Shown: positions 36,671 to 46,721, counted from the first letter of the stretch. The stretch: 64,000 nucleotides of DNA from Helicobacter pylori (GCF_001653455.1 NZ_CP011486.1:930001-994000); one strand, 5' to 3'. Notes: a model not told the origin generated them from the sequence alone. Translations and numbers: made by a program.

Positions 36671-37990
36671 TCATTTGTTTTCAGCTTTTTTTAACTCATT
36701 AATCGCTTCCACTACCCCTATGATCGCTTTTTTAATTTCTTCATGCGTGATAATGTAAGGAGGCATGAGATAAATAGTGTTGTTTAAGGGTCGTAGTAAT
36801 AAGCCTTTAGTTAAAGCTTTTTTAAAAATAGCCAAACTCAAGCGCTCTTTGGTTTGGATAAAGACTTCAAAGGCAAAAACCATGCCCAAATGCCTTAAAT
36901 GAGACACCACTTGTTGATCTATCAAGTCTTTCAATGCGTTTTGGAGCGCGTTAAAAATAAACTCGCTCAAAGCCTTGTTTTTTTCAATAACATTTTCTTT
37001 TTCAAAAATATCCAGCGTAGCGTTTGCACATGCACAAGCTAGGGCGTTTCCTGTGTAGCTGTGCGAATGCAAAAACGCTTTATTGTCTTCATAGGGGGCG
37101 TAAAATCGGTTATAAATTTCATTGTGGGTTAATAACACGCTTAAAGGCAAATACCCCCCACTAATCCCTTTAGACAAGCATAAAAAATCAGGCTTGATCT
37201 CGCATTGCTCATAAGCAAACATGCTCCCTGTGCGCCCAAACCCGGTAGCGATTTCATCAAAAATAATGTGGATATTTTTTTGCTTGCACAATAAAACGGC
37301 TTGCTTTAAATATTTCGCACTATAAATATGCATATTCCCTGCACATTGCAAAAGAGGCTCTGCAATAAAAGCGCAAATTTCTTTAGCATGCGCATCTAAC
37401 AAACGCTTTAAAGCATTCAGGGCGTTTTCTATCTCACTGTCATTTTTAGGCACGGGTGTGGTGAGATTTTTGAGTAATAAGGGGGTGTAAGTGTCTTTAT
37501 AAAGTTTCACATCGCCCACGCTTAACGCTCCCAAAGTCTCGCCATGATAGGAATTAGAAAGCGATAAAAAAAGCTTTTTTTTGTGCGTCTGGTTTTCTAA
37601 CAAATGGGCATGATAGCTCATTTTCAAAGCGATTTCAATGCAAGATGAGCCGTTATCTGCATAAAAGCATTTGTCCATGTTTGTAAGCCGGCAAAGCCTT
37701 TGAGAGAGCGTGATAATGGGCTTATGGCTAAAGGAAGCCAAAAGGACATGCTCTAAATTGTCAATTTGATGTTTGAGCTGCTGGCTGATGTAGGCGTTAT
37801 TATGCCCAAAAAGATTCACCCACCATGAGCTGATTAAATCCATATAAGCGTTATCGTTAAAGTCATAGAGATAGATCCCTTGAGCCTTTTTAATGGGGAT
37901 AATGGGGAAATTTTGATGCTCTTGCATTTGCGAGCAAGGGTGCCAAAGGTATTCTAAATCCAAAGCGGCCAGATTTTCTTGAAAATTCAT
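36671..37990 (-). CDS. bioA: Adenosylmethionine-8-amino-7-oxononanoate aminotransferase
   Basis: PLP enzyme of biotin synthesis that makes 7,8-diaminopelargonate from KAPA, with S-adenosylmethionine as amino donor. The 439-aa protein shows [11 protein letters not shown] (residues 15-25), [16 protein letters not shown] (about 53-68), [16 protein letters not shown] (about 109-124), [16 protein letters not shown], the PLP-lysine region [17 protein letters not shown] and the preceding [14 protein letters not shown]. These are the BioA signatures within class III aminotransferases. It is convergent with gatC and appears to be monocistronic here; bioF and bioD are elsewhere. Confidence 0.96.
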   Translation of the reverse strand: MNFQENLAALDLEYLWHPCSQMQEHQNFPIIPIKKAQGIYLYDFNDNAYMDLISSWWVNLFGHNNAYISQQLKHQIDNLEHVLLASFSHKPIITLSQRLCRLTNMDKCFYADNGSSCIEIALKMSYHAHLLENQTHKKKLFLSLSNSYHGETLGALSVGDVKLYKDTYTPLLLKNLTTPVPKNDSEIENALNALKRLLDAHAKEICAFIAEPLLQCAGNMHIYSAKYLKQAVLLCKQKNIHIIFDEIATGFGRTGSMFAYEQCEIKPDFLCLSKGISGGYLPLSVLLTHNEIYNRFYAPYEDNKAFLHSHSYTGNALACACANATLDIFEKENVIEKNKALSEFIFNALQNALKDLIDQQVVSHLRHLGMVFAFEVFIQTKERLSLAIFKKALTKGLLLRPLNNTIYLMPPYIITHEEIKKAIIGVVEAINELKKAENK

Positions 37991-38111
37991 GTTAAAAACT
38001 CTCTATAATAAGGATAATTTTAATAACCTTTGGTTAAAATAAGGTTATTTGATTTTACTATAAGGTTGTTTAAACCTAAATTCGTGTTTTTGAAAAGGGA
38101 TTAGAGTTCTT

Positions 38112-39575
38112 ATGATTGAATGGATGCAAAATCATAGAAAATATTTAGTAGTTACAATATGGATAAGCACGATCGCTTTCATTGCTGCCGGAATGATAGG
38201 CTGGGGGCAATACAGCTTTTCATTAGATAGTAATAACGCTGCTAAAGTGGGACAAATTAAGATTTCTCAAGAAGAATTAGCCCAAGAATACCGCCGCCTT
38301 AAAGACGCCTATGCTGAGTCTATCCCTGATTTTAAAGAACTCACTGAAGAGCAAATCAAAGCCATGCATTTAGAAAAAAGCGCTCTTAATATTCTCATCA
38401 ATCAAGCCTTATTAAGAAATCTTGCTTTGGATTTGGGGCTTGGAGCCACGAAGCAAGAAATCGCTAAAGAGATTAGAAAAACAAGCGTTTTTCAAAAAGA
38501 CGGCGTTTTTGATGAAGAATTGTATAAAAATATCTTAAAACAAAACCATTACCGCCCCAAACACTTTGAAGAAAGCGTTGAAAAGCTTTTGATCGTTCAA
38601 AAAATCAGCGCTCTATTCCCCAAAACCACCACCCCTTTGGAGCAATCCAGTCTGTCGCTTTGGGCGAAATTGCAAGACAAGTTAGACATTCTTATCCTAA
38701 AGCCTAGCGATGTTAAAGTCTCTCTTAATGAAGAAGAAATGAAAAAGTATTATGAGTCCCATAAAAAGGACTTTAAAAAACCCACGAGCTTTAAAACACG
38801 ATCCTTATATTTTGACGCTAATTTAGAAAAATCTGATTTGAAAGAATTAGAGGAATACTACAACAAAAACAAGGCATCTTATTTGGATAAAGAGGGGAAA
38901 TTGCAGGATTTTAAAAGCGTTCAAGAGCAAGTCAAGCATGATTTGAACATGCAAAAAGCGAATGAAAAAGCTTTAAGGAGTTATATCGCTTTAAAAAAGG
39001 GGAACACGCAAAATTACACCACGCAAGATTTTGAAGAAAACAACTCCCCCTATACCACTGAAATCACGCAAAAACTCACCGCTCTCAAGCCCCTTGAAAT
39101 CCTAAAGCCTGAGCCTTTTAAAGATGGTTTTATTGTGGTACAGCTTGTCTCTCAAACTAAAGACGCATTGCAAGATTTTGATGGAGCCAAAAGCGCTCTT
39201 AAAACCCGTTTGACTCAAGAAAAAACCCTTACGGCGTTGCAAACTTTAGCCAAAGAAAAGCTTAAGGATTTTAAGGGAAAAAGCGTGGGCTATGTAAGCC
39301 CTAATTTTGGAGGCACTATTAGTGAACTTAACCAAGAAGAAAGCTCTAAATTCATCAACACCCTTTTTAACCGCCAAGAAAAAAAGGGATTTGTTACTAT
39401 AGGCGATAAAGTGGTGCTTTATCAAATCACAGAACAAAATTTCAACCACTCCTTTAGCGCCGAAGAAAGCCAGTATATGGAGCGTCTGGTCAATAACACT
39501 AAAACGGAATTTTTTGATAAGGCTTTGATGGAAGAATTAAAAAAACGCTATAAGATAGTCAAATACATTCAATAA
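38112..39575 (+). CDS. PpiD/SurA-like membrane-anchored periplasmic chaperone
   Basis: The 487-aa product has one N-terminal membrane segment (about residues 12-31, LVVTIWISTIAFIAAGMIGW). A SurA-N/PpiD-type helical domain follows (KVGQIKISQEELAQEYRRLK, then SALNILINQALLRNLALDLG), with a long, divergent middle and C-terminal part. This order matches PpiD, which helps outer-membrane and secreted proteins fold at the Sec exit. A canonical parvulin PPIase motif is not obvious, so the isomerase may be degenerate. It precedes ftsA by 15 bp and may share its transcript. The ATG at 38112 is well placed. Confidence 0.8.
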   Translation: MIEWMQNHRKYLVVTIWISTIAFIAAGMIGWGQYSFSLDSNNAAKVGQIKISQEELAQEYRRLKDAYAESIPDFKELTEEQIKAMHLEKSALNILINQALLRNLALDLGLGATKQEIAKEIRKTSVFQKDGVFDEELYKNILKQNHYRPKHFEESVEKLLIVQKISALFPKTTTPLEQSSLSLWAKLQDKLDILILKPSDVKVSLNEEEMKKYYESHKKDFKKPTSFKTRSLYFDANLEKSDLKELEEYYNKNKASYLDKEGKLQDFKSVQEQVKHDLNMQKANEKALRSYIALKKGNTQNYTTQDFEENNSPYTTEITQKLTALKPLEILKPEPFKDGFIVVQLVSQTKDALQDFDGAKSALKTRLTQEKTLTALQTLAKEKLKDFKGKSVGYVSPNFGGTISELNQEESSKFINTLFNRQEKKGFVTIGDKVVLYQITEQNFNHSFSAEESQYMERLVNNTKTEFFDKALMEELKKRYKIVKYIQ

Positions 39576-39590
39576 ATGCAAGGGGAAATA

Positions 39591-41072
39591 ATGGAACATA
39601 AAGAAATTGTTATAGGGGTTGATATAGGCTCTAGGAAGATTTGCGCGATAGTGGCTGAATTTAAAGACGGGATTTTACGCATCATTGGCACCGCTCATCA
39701 AGACTCTAAAGAAATCAATTCAAAAGCCATTAAAAGAGGTCGTATCAATAGCCTTGCTCATGCTTCTAGTGCCATTAAAGAAGTGATCAATAGCGCTAAA
39801 AAAATGGCAGGTTTGAACGCTGATGAAGATAAGAATAACCCCATTTCCTCCTTTAGAGAATCGTATCACCCTAAAACTAAAGCGATCGTTTCTTTTTCTG
39901 GGGCTTATACTGAAAGCATTAGAGATGTTGCCGGTGTGGCTAGCACCAAAGATAATGTGGTTACTATAGATGAAATCAATCGCGCTATCAATAACGCATG
40001 CGCTAAAGCAGGCTTAGATAATGACAAACATATTTTACATGCCCTCCCCTACCGCTTCACTTTAGACAAGCAAGAAGTGAATGACCCTTTAGGGATGAGC
40101 GGGACTCGCTTAGAAGTCTTTATCCACATTGTCTATACAGAAAAAAATAACATTGAAAATTTAGAAAAGATCATGATTCAATCTGGGGTAGAGATTGAAA
40201 ACATCGTGATCAATTCTTATGCAGCCTCGATTGCTACCTTGTCTAATGACGAAAAAGAATTGGGCGTGGCTTGCGTAGATATGGGCGGAGAGACATGCAA
40301 CCTTACGATTTATAGCGGCAATTCTATACGCTATAACCAATATTTACCCATAGGCTCTCACCATTTAACCACCGACTTATCGTACATGCTCAACACCCCA
40401 TTCCCTTGCGCTGAAGAAGTGAAGATCAAATACGGCGATCTTTCTTTTGAAAGCGAAGGAGAAACGCTCTCTCAAAATGTCCAAATCCCCACCACTGGAT
40501 CAGATGGCAATGAAAACCATATCGTGCCGCTTAGTGAAATCCAATCCATCATGAGGGAAAGAGCATTAGAAACTTTTAAGATTATCCACAGGAGCATTCA
40601 AGACAGCGGCTTAGAAGAGCATTTAGGCGGAGGCGTTGTTTTAACCGGCGGAATGGCTTTAATGAAAGGGATCAAAGAATTAGCCAAAATCCATTTCACT
40701 AATTATCCTGTGCGTTTGGCAACCCCTATGGAAAAATACAATATCATGGGCATGTTTGAAGATTTGAAAGACCCTCGCTTTTCAGTCGTGGTCGGCTTGA
40801 TTTTATACAAAGCAGGGGGGCATACCAATTATGAAAGAGATTCTAAAGGGATTATCCGCTATCATGAAAGCGATGATTATATGAGAAAACCCCATCAATC
40901 AATCTCCACCCCCCATATCCATTCATCGCCCACAGAAAGGAATTTGAGCGATTTAAAAGCCCCTAGCGTTCCTTTAAGCACCGCTAAAAATGACGACTTC
41001 TTGCCTATAAAACCCATTGAGCAAAAAGGTTTTTTTAAAAGTTTTCTTGATAAGATTTCTAAAATCTTTTAA
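39591..41072 (+). CDS. ftsA: Cell division protein FtsA
   Basis: Actin-like ATPase that tethers FtsZ filaments to the membrane at mid-cell. I choose ATG 39591, preceded by AAGGGGA, giving 493 aa starting MEHKEIVIGVDIGSRKICAI with the phosphate-1 motif. VACVDMGGETCNLTIY (phosphate-2) and GGGVVLTGGMALMKGIKELA (adenosine motif) follow. The C-terminus ends in the amphipathic helix GFFKSFLDKISKIF, which is the membrane-binding tail. A start at 39576 would add five residues. ftsZ follows after 128 bp that include its own promoter. Confidence 0.96.
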   Translation: MEHKEIVIGVDIGSRKICAIVAEFKDGILRIIGTAHQDSKEINSKAIKRGRINSLAHASSAIKEVINSAKKMAGLNADEDKNNPISSFRESYHPKTKAIVSFSGAYTESIRDVAGVASTKDNVVTIDEINRAINNACAKAGLDNDKHILHALPYRFTLDKQEVNDPLGMSGTRLEVFIHIVYTEKNNIENLEKIMIQSGVEIENIVINSYAASIATLSNDEKELGVACVDMGGETCNLTIYSGNSIRYNQYLPIGSHHLTTDLSYMLNTPFPCAEEVKIKYGDLSFESEGETLSQNVQIPTTGSDGNENHIVPLSEIQSIMRERALETFKIIHRSIQDSGLEEHLGGGVVLTGGMALMKGIKELAKIHFTNYPVRLATPMEKYNIMGMFEDLKDPRFSVVVGLILYKAGGHTNYERDSKGIIRYHESDDYMRKPHQSISTPHIHSSPTERNLSDLKAPSVPLSTAKNDDFLPIKPIEQKGFFKSFLDKISKIF

Positions 41073-41134
41073 AGCATAGCGGTTTCTTATGCGATAAAAA
41101 CGCCTTGATAGTTATCAAAAGCTAGAAAATATGG

Positions 41135-41140
41135 TATAAT
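41135..41140 (+). promoter_or_regulatory. -10 box of ftsZ
   Basis: Perfect TATAAT in ATATGGTATAATCCCC, with TGG before it (extended -10 like). It lies 61 bp before the ftsZ ATG, giving ftsZ a promoter separate from ftsA. Confidence 0.7.
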
Positions 41141-41200
41141 CCCCTAACTATCTATCAAAGTTTAGATTTGCAAAAATCGTATCTCAAGGGGAAAGTGGCT

Positions 41201-42358
41201 ATGGTTCATCAATCAGAGATGGAAAATTATAATATCGGTCAAGCAGATATTGAAGAAGTAAGCGATCCAGCTTATAAAGGGGCTAAGATTGTCGTCATCG
41301 GTGTTGGAGGTGGGGGATCTAACATGATCAAACACTTGGTTGAATACGGCGTGCATCAAGATGTTACCCCCATTGCAACAAACACTGATGGCCAACACCT
41401 CAAAAACAATCCCGCTCCGGTTAAAATCCTTTTAGGCAAAGAATCTACTGGAGGTTTAGGCGCTGGAGGGATTCCTGATGTGGGTAAAAAAGCCGCTGAA
41501 GAAAGCGCTAATGAAATTAGAGAAGCGATCAAAGACGCCAAATTGGTCATTGTTTCTACAGGACTTGGAGGAGGGACTGGGACTGGAGCCACCCCTACCA
41601 TTGTCAAAATTGCAAAAGAAGTGGGAGCGCTCACGATCGCTATCGTTACCAAGCCTTTCAAATACGAAGGGTCTCAAAAAAGCAAGAAAGCCGAAGAGGG
41701 ATTGAAGGAATTGGAGCAATCTAGCGATTCTATTTTGGTTATCCCTAATGATAAAGTTCTTTTGACAATGAAAAAAAACGCCAGCATTAAAGAATGCTAC
41801 AAGGAAGTTGATGATGTCTTAGTTAGGGCTGTGAGCGGTATTTCTACCATTATCACTAAACCTGGGGATATTAATGTTGATTTTTCCGATTTAAAAAGTG
41901 CTCTTGGCTTTAAAGGGTTTGCGCTAATGGGTATTGGTGAAGCCACTGGCGAAGAGTCTGCTAAATTAGCGGTGGAAAATGCGATCCAATCGCCTCTCCT
42001 TGATGACGCTTCTATTGATGGGGCTAAGAGTATTATTGTCTTTTTTGAGCACCACCCTGATTACCCTATGCATGCTTATTCTCAAGCTTGCGAGTCCATT
42101 CAAGAACGAGCCAATCAAGATGTTGATGTTAAGTTTGGTCAACACACTAGCGAAAATATCCCTCTTGATCATGTGCGTGTTACTATCATTGCAACCGGTG
42201 CTGAAAGAAACAACAATGGAGCGAGTTTAGAGTCTATCGCTACGCCTTCTCAACCTGTAGTGAAGCCAACAAGAAAAGTGGGTAATGGCGAGTATTTGAG
42301 AATCCCTACTGAAGAAGAGCTATCCACACCCACAGCCATAAGAATCCAACGAGATTAA
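41201..42358 (+). CDS. ftsZ: Cell division protein FtsZ
   Basis: Tubulin-like GTPase that forms the division ring. I choose ATG 41201, seven bases after AAGGGGAAA, giving 385 aa; the frame is open further upstream from TTG 41168. Motifs: KIVVIGVGGGGSNMIKHLVE (T1), LVIVSTGLGGGTGTGATPTI (tubulin signature), and NVDFSDLKSALGFKGFALMG. The C-terminal tail is GEYLRIPTEEELSTPTAIR; YLRIP is the conserved peptide bound by FtsA. Marks the left border of the plasticity zone in this arrangement. Confidence 0.97.
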   Translation: MVHQSEMENYNIGQADIEEVSDPAYKGAKIVVIGVGGGGSNMIKHLVEYGVHQDVTPIATNTDGQHLKNNPAPVKILLGKESTGGLGAGGIPDVGKKAAEESANEIREAIKDAKLVIVSTGLGGGTGTGATPTIVKIAKEVGALTIAIVTKPFKYEGSQKSKKAEEGLKELEQSSDSILVIPNDKVLLTMKKNASIKECYKEVDDVLVRAVSGISTIITKPGDINVDFSDLKSALGFKGFALMGIGEATGEESAKLAVENAIQSPLLDDASIDGAKSIIVFFEHHPDYPMHAYSQACESIQERANQDVDVKFGQHTSENIPLDHVRVTIIATGAERNNNGASLESIATPSQPVVKPTRKVGNGEYLRIPTEEELSTPTAIRIQRD

Positions 42359-42654
42359 TTGTAACCCTTGCTTTTGCCCCTTGTTTTTGTGGGGCCCTAG
42401 TAAATGAGCGGTTTGTTAGTCTCGCTTTCATTGAACATTAATGATAAAGAACTTAAAAAATATTGGAAAATATTTTTTAAAATACAATTAAAAAGCTTGG
42501 TTTCAGTTCGCTGACTTTTAAGTTTTAGGGGGGGGTTTAGACGCTTTAAGGGGGAATTATTTCAAAACACCCCCTATTCTTATAAGTTAATGAAACGCCA
42601 GAAAGCTGTTATAAGCTATACCTTTGATCAACGCAGAAATAAGAGTTAAACCCT
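42359..42654. other. Intergenic, left edge of the plasticity zone
   Basis: No gene seen. A hairpin GCCCC...GGGGC at 42376-42395 follows ftsZ but lacks a T run, so termination there is doubtful. A run of eight G residues occurs at 42528-42535 outside any frame. Confidence 0.5.
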
Positions 42655-43784
42655 CTACTCATTGTTAGGTTTGGCTTTGTTAGGTTTATCAGTATTGTTT
42701 AACACGCTATCCATAAGACTATCGCTTACATTCTTACCTTCTTCCAGAGCGTTAGAGATTTTAATGATTTCAAGGCGTCTGTTATACACTCTCACACAAT
42801 CACTACTCTCACGCCTATCAACTTCTCGGTTTTTAATAAGCTTCTCTTTCCATTTCACGGATTGCTTCAATAGAGAAAACTTTAGAGTATCCTTTATTCT
42901 GTAAAGTGCAAATAGTCAATACCAAGTCAGCGCTAAAATCGCACTCTAAAAGATTATAAAGCACCATAAGAGACTTCTATCCGTGTTTTAACAATACCGC
43001 TAAATGCCACGCCATAATTATCAATATCATGGTTTTTCTCAAAAAAGGTATGGGTCTTATCTTTTAATTTTTGTGAGAGATTGAGGTAAATCTTTTAAAA
43101 CAGAAAAAGTAATCTCTGTAAATTTTGCCCACACCAACTCATAGCTATCAGCGCTGATTAACTCCACTACAATGTTTTTCTTATCAGCTGCAGTGTTATT
43201 ACAATAGCAAATAGCCGCTTGTTAAACCACCTACCCGCAGTCATCAATAAACTTTCAAACAATTAGGCTCGCTAATAAGCTCATTTAGGAATACAAAAAA
43301 ACTGACTTCTTTATCGGATAAAAGACCATCTTTTAAAATCTCTTTCCAACACCCCACCACTTCAACATAACCGAGAAAATCTAGCTTAAAAATGATTTTA
43401 GCTGTCTTATTCTGTTTGTATTGTCTTTGTTTGCGTAGCGGTATCTTTTAACAAATTCTTGACTAGACTAAAATCTTTCATTGTGGCTGTCTATAAATTT
43501 ATCCACAAACGCCCTACCCAATGCTTGCAGATAATTTAAGAGCAATAGTCTTATTTCTCTCTCAAAAAGCGTCAGCAAAATAATAGGTATCTGTGAGATT
43601 AGGGTCGCCATTCCAGTTTTTAGTGACTCTGTCTACTTTAGAATGTTTATAACTACTTTTATAAACTTGTTTTTCTCGCTCACTTTCAGTGAAGTCAGCA
43701 ATAAATTCAGGTTTAAAAAACCATAGTTCAATAAAATGACTTACTCTTTTTTGTTTTACGCCCTTATGGGCGGTTTTCCATCAT
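42655..43784 (-). pseudogene. Decayed gene downstream of the left DUF262 gene
   Basis: An ATGATGG overlaps the stop of the DUF262 gene, so this was the second gene of a coupled pair. The initial frame stops after MMENRP. Coding-like sequence then continues in shifted frames: HKGVKQKRVSHFIELWFFKP, ESEREKQVYKSSYKHSKVDR, NWNGDPNLTDTYYFADAF, then IIFKLDFLGYVEVVGCWKEI, ELISADSYELVWAKFTEI, YNLLECDFSADLVLTICTLQ and a final REVDRRESSDCVRVYNRRLE to a stop at 42655. At least five frameshifts or stops interrupt it. The intact protein would have been about 370 aa. I do not recognise the family. Presence of a coupled partner suggests that the DUF262 protein once worked with it. Confidence 0.65.
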
Positions 43785-45511
43785 TCTAAATCAAAGTCAT
43801 CTTCATCCTCTTCTTGCCCTTCTATGTGTAAAACAGGCGTGATAATTTCATACAAAAAGTCGTATCGCTTCTGGAGGGAGTTCTCATTCCACTTCCTATA
43901 ATCGCTATACAACTCTTTAGTGATGTGATAACAGCTAATCACTCTGCTCATATCTTTGCCGCCATAAATTTGTCTTTTTTCATCAAAATCCATGTTTAAA
44001 GCTTGCGCGTTCTTTTTACGCTTTAAAAGGGTTAGATTTGCGATATTATTTACCCATTCTTCTCTTTTTTCTTTGTCAAAATCTGCATTCCATTGACTGC
44101 CTCTTTTGGGTTTTTGAGGCAAAATATGCTCCACTTGGGTTTCTGCATCCATGGCAATAAAATTAGGTTCCTCGTCATCTGTCATGAAATAATTGGCTAG
44201 GGCTAATACAGGGCACACCCATTTGCTAGGATAAACCGAAGAGCTATCCCATAAGTTATAGTGGTATTGGTTAAAGGTGTTATGAAACGCTATATTATCC
44301 AATATAAGCTCTTGGATGGTTTCAATATCCTTATTATTTTTAATATTTTTGATAATGTTGATACTTGTTTGCTTGATGCGCGTGATGGTGCCTCCTGCAA
44401 TACAAGTTTGATAATAATAAGACACCAAAAGCTTTTTCAAAGCGTCAAAATCAGGGTATTTGACATAAAGGGCTGTCGTTAAAATACTAGCCCAAAATCT
44501 AGAGGGAAGGTATCTTAATAAGTAAATGTATCGATCTTGCTTTTTTAGCAAATCGGTATAAGACTTCATAAACTCGCTGACTTCATAGATAAACTCGCAA
44601 GCGTTTTTCTTGCTGTCTTTGAACACCTTTTTTAATCCCTTATCGGCTCTCTTTTTAGACGAGCTAGGATCAGCGTATTCTAAATACATGTTAAAAAAGT
44701 CTTCTAAATCAATATCTATGCCTTCAACGCTCTTGCAAGCATCAACTATCTTATCCCAAGTGGCTATAAAGTCCTTACGCCTTTCATCATCTTGCTTGAT
44801 TTCTTGCATCAAACTGGATTTTAAAATATCAATAGGGCTTAAGGGCTGGCCCCTATCGTTTAGCACCTGAAAGATTTGCATCGCGCTGTCTTGCTCAAAA
44901 CAAATAATCCTAGTCAAAACAATGTGATCATAAAACCACATCACAAAATCATCAATATTGCTTATTGCGCCATTTTCCATGCTCTCATCCAACAACTCCT
45001 TAAAATAGTAGGCGTTACGCAAATAAGTGTTTTCTTCAAATTTCTTATTCAACTCGCTCTTTTTAATATTGTCTTCAAACTCTAAACTCTTTAGCACCGT
45101 GTTTTCAAAAATGCTATTGTAATTTTGAGCGGTTAAGAACTTCAGACGCTCTTTTTCTTTATCGTATTTATCATAGATACTCCCTTCAATAAAATCTTTA
45201 GATTTTTGCCCTAACCTGTGTTTATAAAGCTTTAAAATCGTGCAAGCCAAGATAATAAAACTTGTTAGCCGCTGTTGGCCATCCACAACATCCCATCTTT
45301 TATCTTTTGGATTTTCAGCAATCACAATAGAGCCGCAAAAATACTCATCTTCTCTATTGTTGGTATAGCTGCCCACTAAATCATCAATCAAAGCCCCTAA
45401 ATGATCCTTATCCCATACATAAGGGCGTTGGTAATCGGGAACTTGGTAAAAATATTCAGCATCCACTAAAATTTGATAGAGTTTTTTTAACTCCACTTCT
45501 ACTTTTGCCAT
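43781..45511 (-). CDS. DUF262/DUF1524 protein, GmrSD-like nuclease (left copy)
   Basis: The 576-aa product has an N-terminal DUF262 (ParB/Srx-like NTPase) domain with VPDYQRPYVW (residues 24-33) and the diagnostic DGQQRLTSFIIL (77-88). A helical middle is followed by a C-terminal DUF1524 HNH-type nuclease domain with VEHILPQKPKRGSQWNADF, NNIANLTLLKRKKNAQALN and FDEKRQIYGG. Single-chain GmrSD enzymes of this form are type IV restriction endonucleases against modified phage DNA in other bacteria; the role here is inferred. All motif residues seem intact. The leader is one arm of a 158-bp inverted repeat shared with the operon at 47756. The next gene downstream is a pseudogene. Confidence 0.88.
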   Translation of the reverse strand: MAKVEVELKKLYQILVDAEYFYQVPDYQRPYVWDKDHLGALIDDLVGSYTNNREDEYFCGSIVIAENPKDKRWDVVDGQQRLTSFIILACTILKLYKHRLGQKSKDFIEGSIYDKYDKEKERLKFLTAQNYNSIFENTVLKSLEFEDNIKKSELNKKFEENTYLRNAYYFKELLDESMENGAISNIDDFVMWFYDHIVLTRIICFEQDSAMQIFQVLNDRGQPLSPIDILKSSLMQEIKQDDERRKDFIATWDKIVDACKSVEGIDIDLEDFFNMYLEYADPSSSKKRADKGLKKVFKDSKKNACEFIYEVSEFMKSYTDLLKKQDRYIYLLRYLPSRFWASILTTALYVKYPDFDALKKLLVSYYYQTCIAGGTITRIKQTSINIIKNIKNNKDIETIQELILDNIAFHNTFNQYHYNLWDSSSVYPSKWVCPVLALANYFMTDDEEPNFIAMDAETQVEHILPQKPKRGSQWNADFDKEKREEWVNNIANLTLLKRKKNAQALNMDFDEKRQIYGGKDMSRVISCYHITKELYSDYRKWNENSLQKRYDFLYEIITPVLHIEGQEEDEDDFDLE

Positions 45512-45669
45512 CGTTTTTCTCCTTGCAATTTAACTCTGTAAGCCCCACTGATAAAAATGGGGCTTATTGAATTAAATTTTCTAAAAAGGTCGTGTTGGTT
45601 AAAAAAGGGGTGGATAATAAAAAGTAGGGGATTTTTAGGTAGATTTTTATAAAAACTATGATAGCGTTG
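45512..45669 (-). repeat. 158-bp inverted repeat, left arm (leader of the left DUF262 gene)
   Basis: Reverse complement of 47598-47755 with only a few mismatches (one near 45639 and two or three next to the ribosome site). The arm runs up to the start codon and includes AAGGAGAAAAACG before the ATG, so both genes share ribosome site, leader hairpin and any promoter inside it. Confidence 0.95.
45539..45566 (-). promoter_or_regulatory. Leader hairpin in the left arm
   Basis: TAAGCCCCA and TGGGGCTTA form a perfect 9-bp stem with a 10-base loop, 27 bases before the DUF262 start codon. Identical to 47701-47728. It could act as an attenuator, an RNA stabiliser or a protein-binding site. Confidence 0.65.
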
Positions 45670-45670
45670 C

Positions 45671-45702
45671 TTGAACGCTTGAACGCTTGAACGCTTGAAC
45701 GC
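45671..45702. repeat. Tandem repeat, 8-bp unit x4
   Basis: Four exact copies of TTGAACGC directly beside the inner end of the left inverted-repeat arm. No such repeat exists at the inner end of the right arm. Confidence 0.95.
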
Positions 45703-45800
45703 TTAGTGCCATTTCTACCCCTTTTAAAAAGTTATTATATCCAGTTATTACTAATAAAAAACCTTTTAGCTCTTGCTAAAATCAACACACCCCACACCAA

Positions 45801-46640
45801 TCACTTAGAAGAGTCTTGATTTTTAATAGCAATATCTAATTTATTGAAAGGGATTTCAATATGGTTAGCGTCTAGGGCGTTTTTGATGCGTTCAATCAGT
45901 TCGCTTCGCACATTAAAGATCCCGTCTTCAATCTTTGCCCAAACCCTAATAGTGAAATTCAATGAACTTTGTCCAAAATCCGTGATTCCAATAAAAGTGG
46001 GCATGTTTTTATCAATTTTTTCCATTGCGTCAATGACCTCTTTTATAGTTTTATGCACCAATTCAATATCGCTCCCATACCCTACCCCACAAACCCATTC
46101 AATGCGCCGACACGCCGTATTATTGCTATTGATAATATTAGAGTTAGCGACGCTTCTATTGGGTAAAACCGCCAAGCGCCCGTCATGCAAGCGTAAAGAA
46201 GTGTTAAAAAAATTGAGCGATTCTACTTTGCCCTCTAAGCCAGAGATTTCAATGATGTCTCCCTTTTTGAAAGGGTGCAAAATAATAAGAATTATCCCTC
46301 CTGCAATGCTTGAAAGGTAATCTTTTAAAGCCAACGCCACCGCAATCCCCACCGTTCCTAAAACGGTGATAATGGAGGTGGTTTGCACGCCTAAAGTGCT
46401 GAGTGCAATGATTGTAGTGATGATAAGGATTAAAATAAAAGTAACTTGCGCGATAAAATCCGACAAAATTTCATCTTTTTTGGATAAAAGTTTCATGATT
46501 TTTTTGCGCAAGAAAAACGAAAGGTAAAAACCTATACAAAAAACAACGACCGCCTTGATTAAGATTATTCCAAAATGCTTTGCTTGTGGAAAAAGATCCA
46601 CTAAGAGCGTTTTAATTTCATCCATAAACTTTCCTTGCAA
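45801..46640 (-). CDS. MscS-family mechanosensitive channel (small form)
   Basis: Inner-membrane channel that opens under tension to release solutes in osmotic downshock. The 279-aa product has three membrane segments (about residues 22-40, 61-81, 85-110), the third being the pore helix with the glycine/alanine pattern GTVGIAVALALKDYLSSIAG. The beta domain follows (GDIIEISGLEGKVESLNFF, LPNRSVANSNIINS). Close in length to E. coli MscS (286). Its ATG is at 46625, or 46640 with five extra residues. It lies inside the segment bounded by the inverted repeats, with no obvious functional tie to the nuclease genes. Confidence 0.9.
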   Translation of the reverse strand: MQGKFMDEIKTLLVDLFPQAKHFGIILIKAVVVFCIGFYLSFFLRKKIMKLLSKKDEILSDFIAQVTFILILIITTIIALSTLGVQTTSIITVLGTVGIAVALALKDYLSSIAGGIILIILHPFKKGDIIEISGLEGKVESLNFFNTSLRLHDGRLAVLPNRSVANSNIINSNNTACRRIEWVCGVGYGSDIELVHKTIKEVIDAMEKIDKNMPTFIGITDFGQSSLNFTIRVWAKIEDGIFNVRSELIERIKNALDANHIEIPFNKLDIAIKNQDSSK

Positions 46641-46721
46641 AAATCGCTAAAAGCGATGGGATAATTTATTTTATATATGGGCTAATTTTAGCATGTTTAA
46701 AACTAACCTTACTATCACCAC

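Noticed and set aside
36611-36693. Short hydrophobic frame from GTG in the gatC/bioA gap
   Set aside because: About 19 codons overlapping the bioA 3' end; ribosome site is weak and no second copy exists.
41478-41705. Frames overlapping ftsZ on both strands
   Set aside because: High GC in the conserved FtsZ glycine loops leaves shadow frames; ftsZ itself explains the sequence.
42528-42535. G8 homopolymer as a phase-variation switch
   Set aside because: It lies outside any frame and not next to a recognisable promoter, so no gene can be tied to it.
42662-42904. 80-codon plus-strand frame
   Set aside because: Antisense to the coding-like blocks of the pseudogene on the minus strand, which make better sense as protein.
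45844-46320. 158-codon plus-strand frame
   Set aside because: Antisense to the MscS gene, whose motifs are clear; the frame reads like a reverse-complement artefact.
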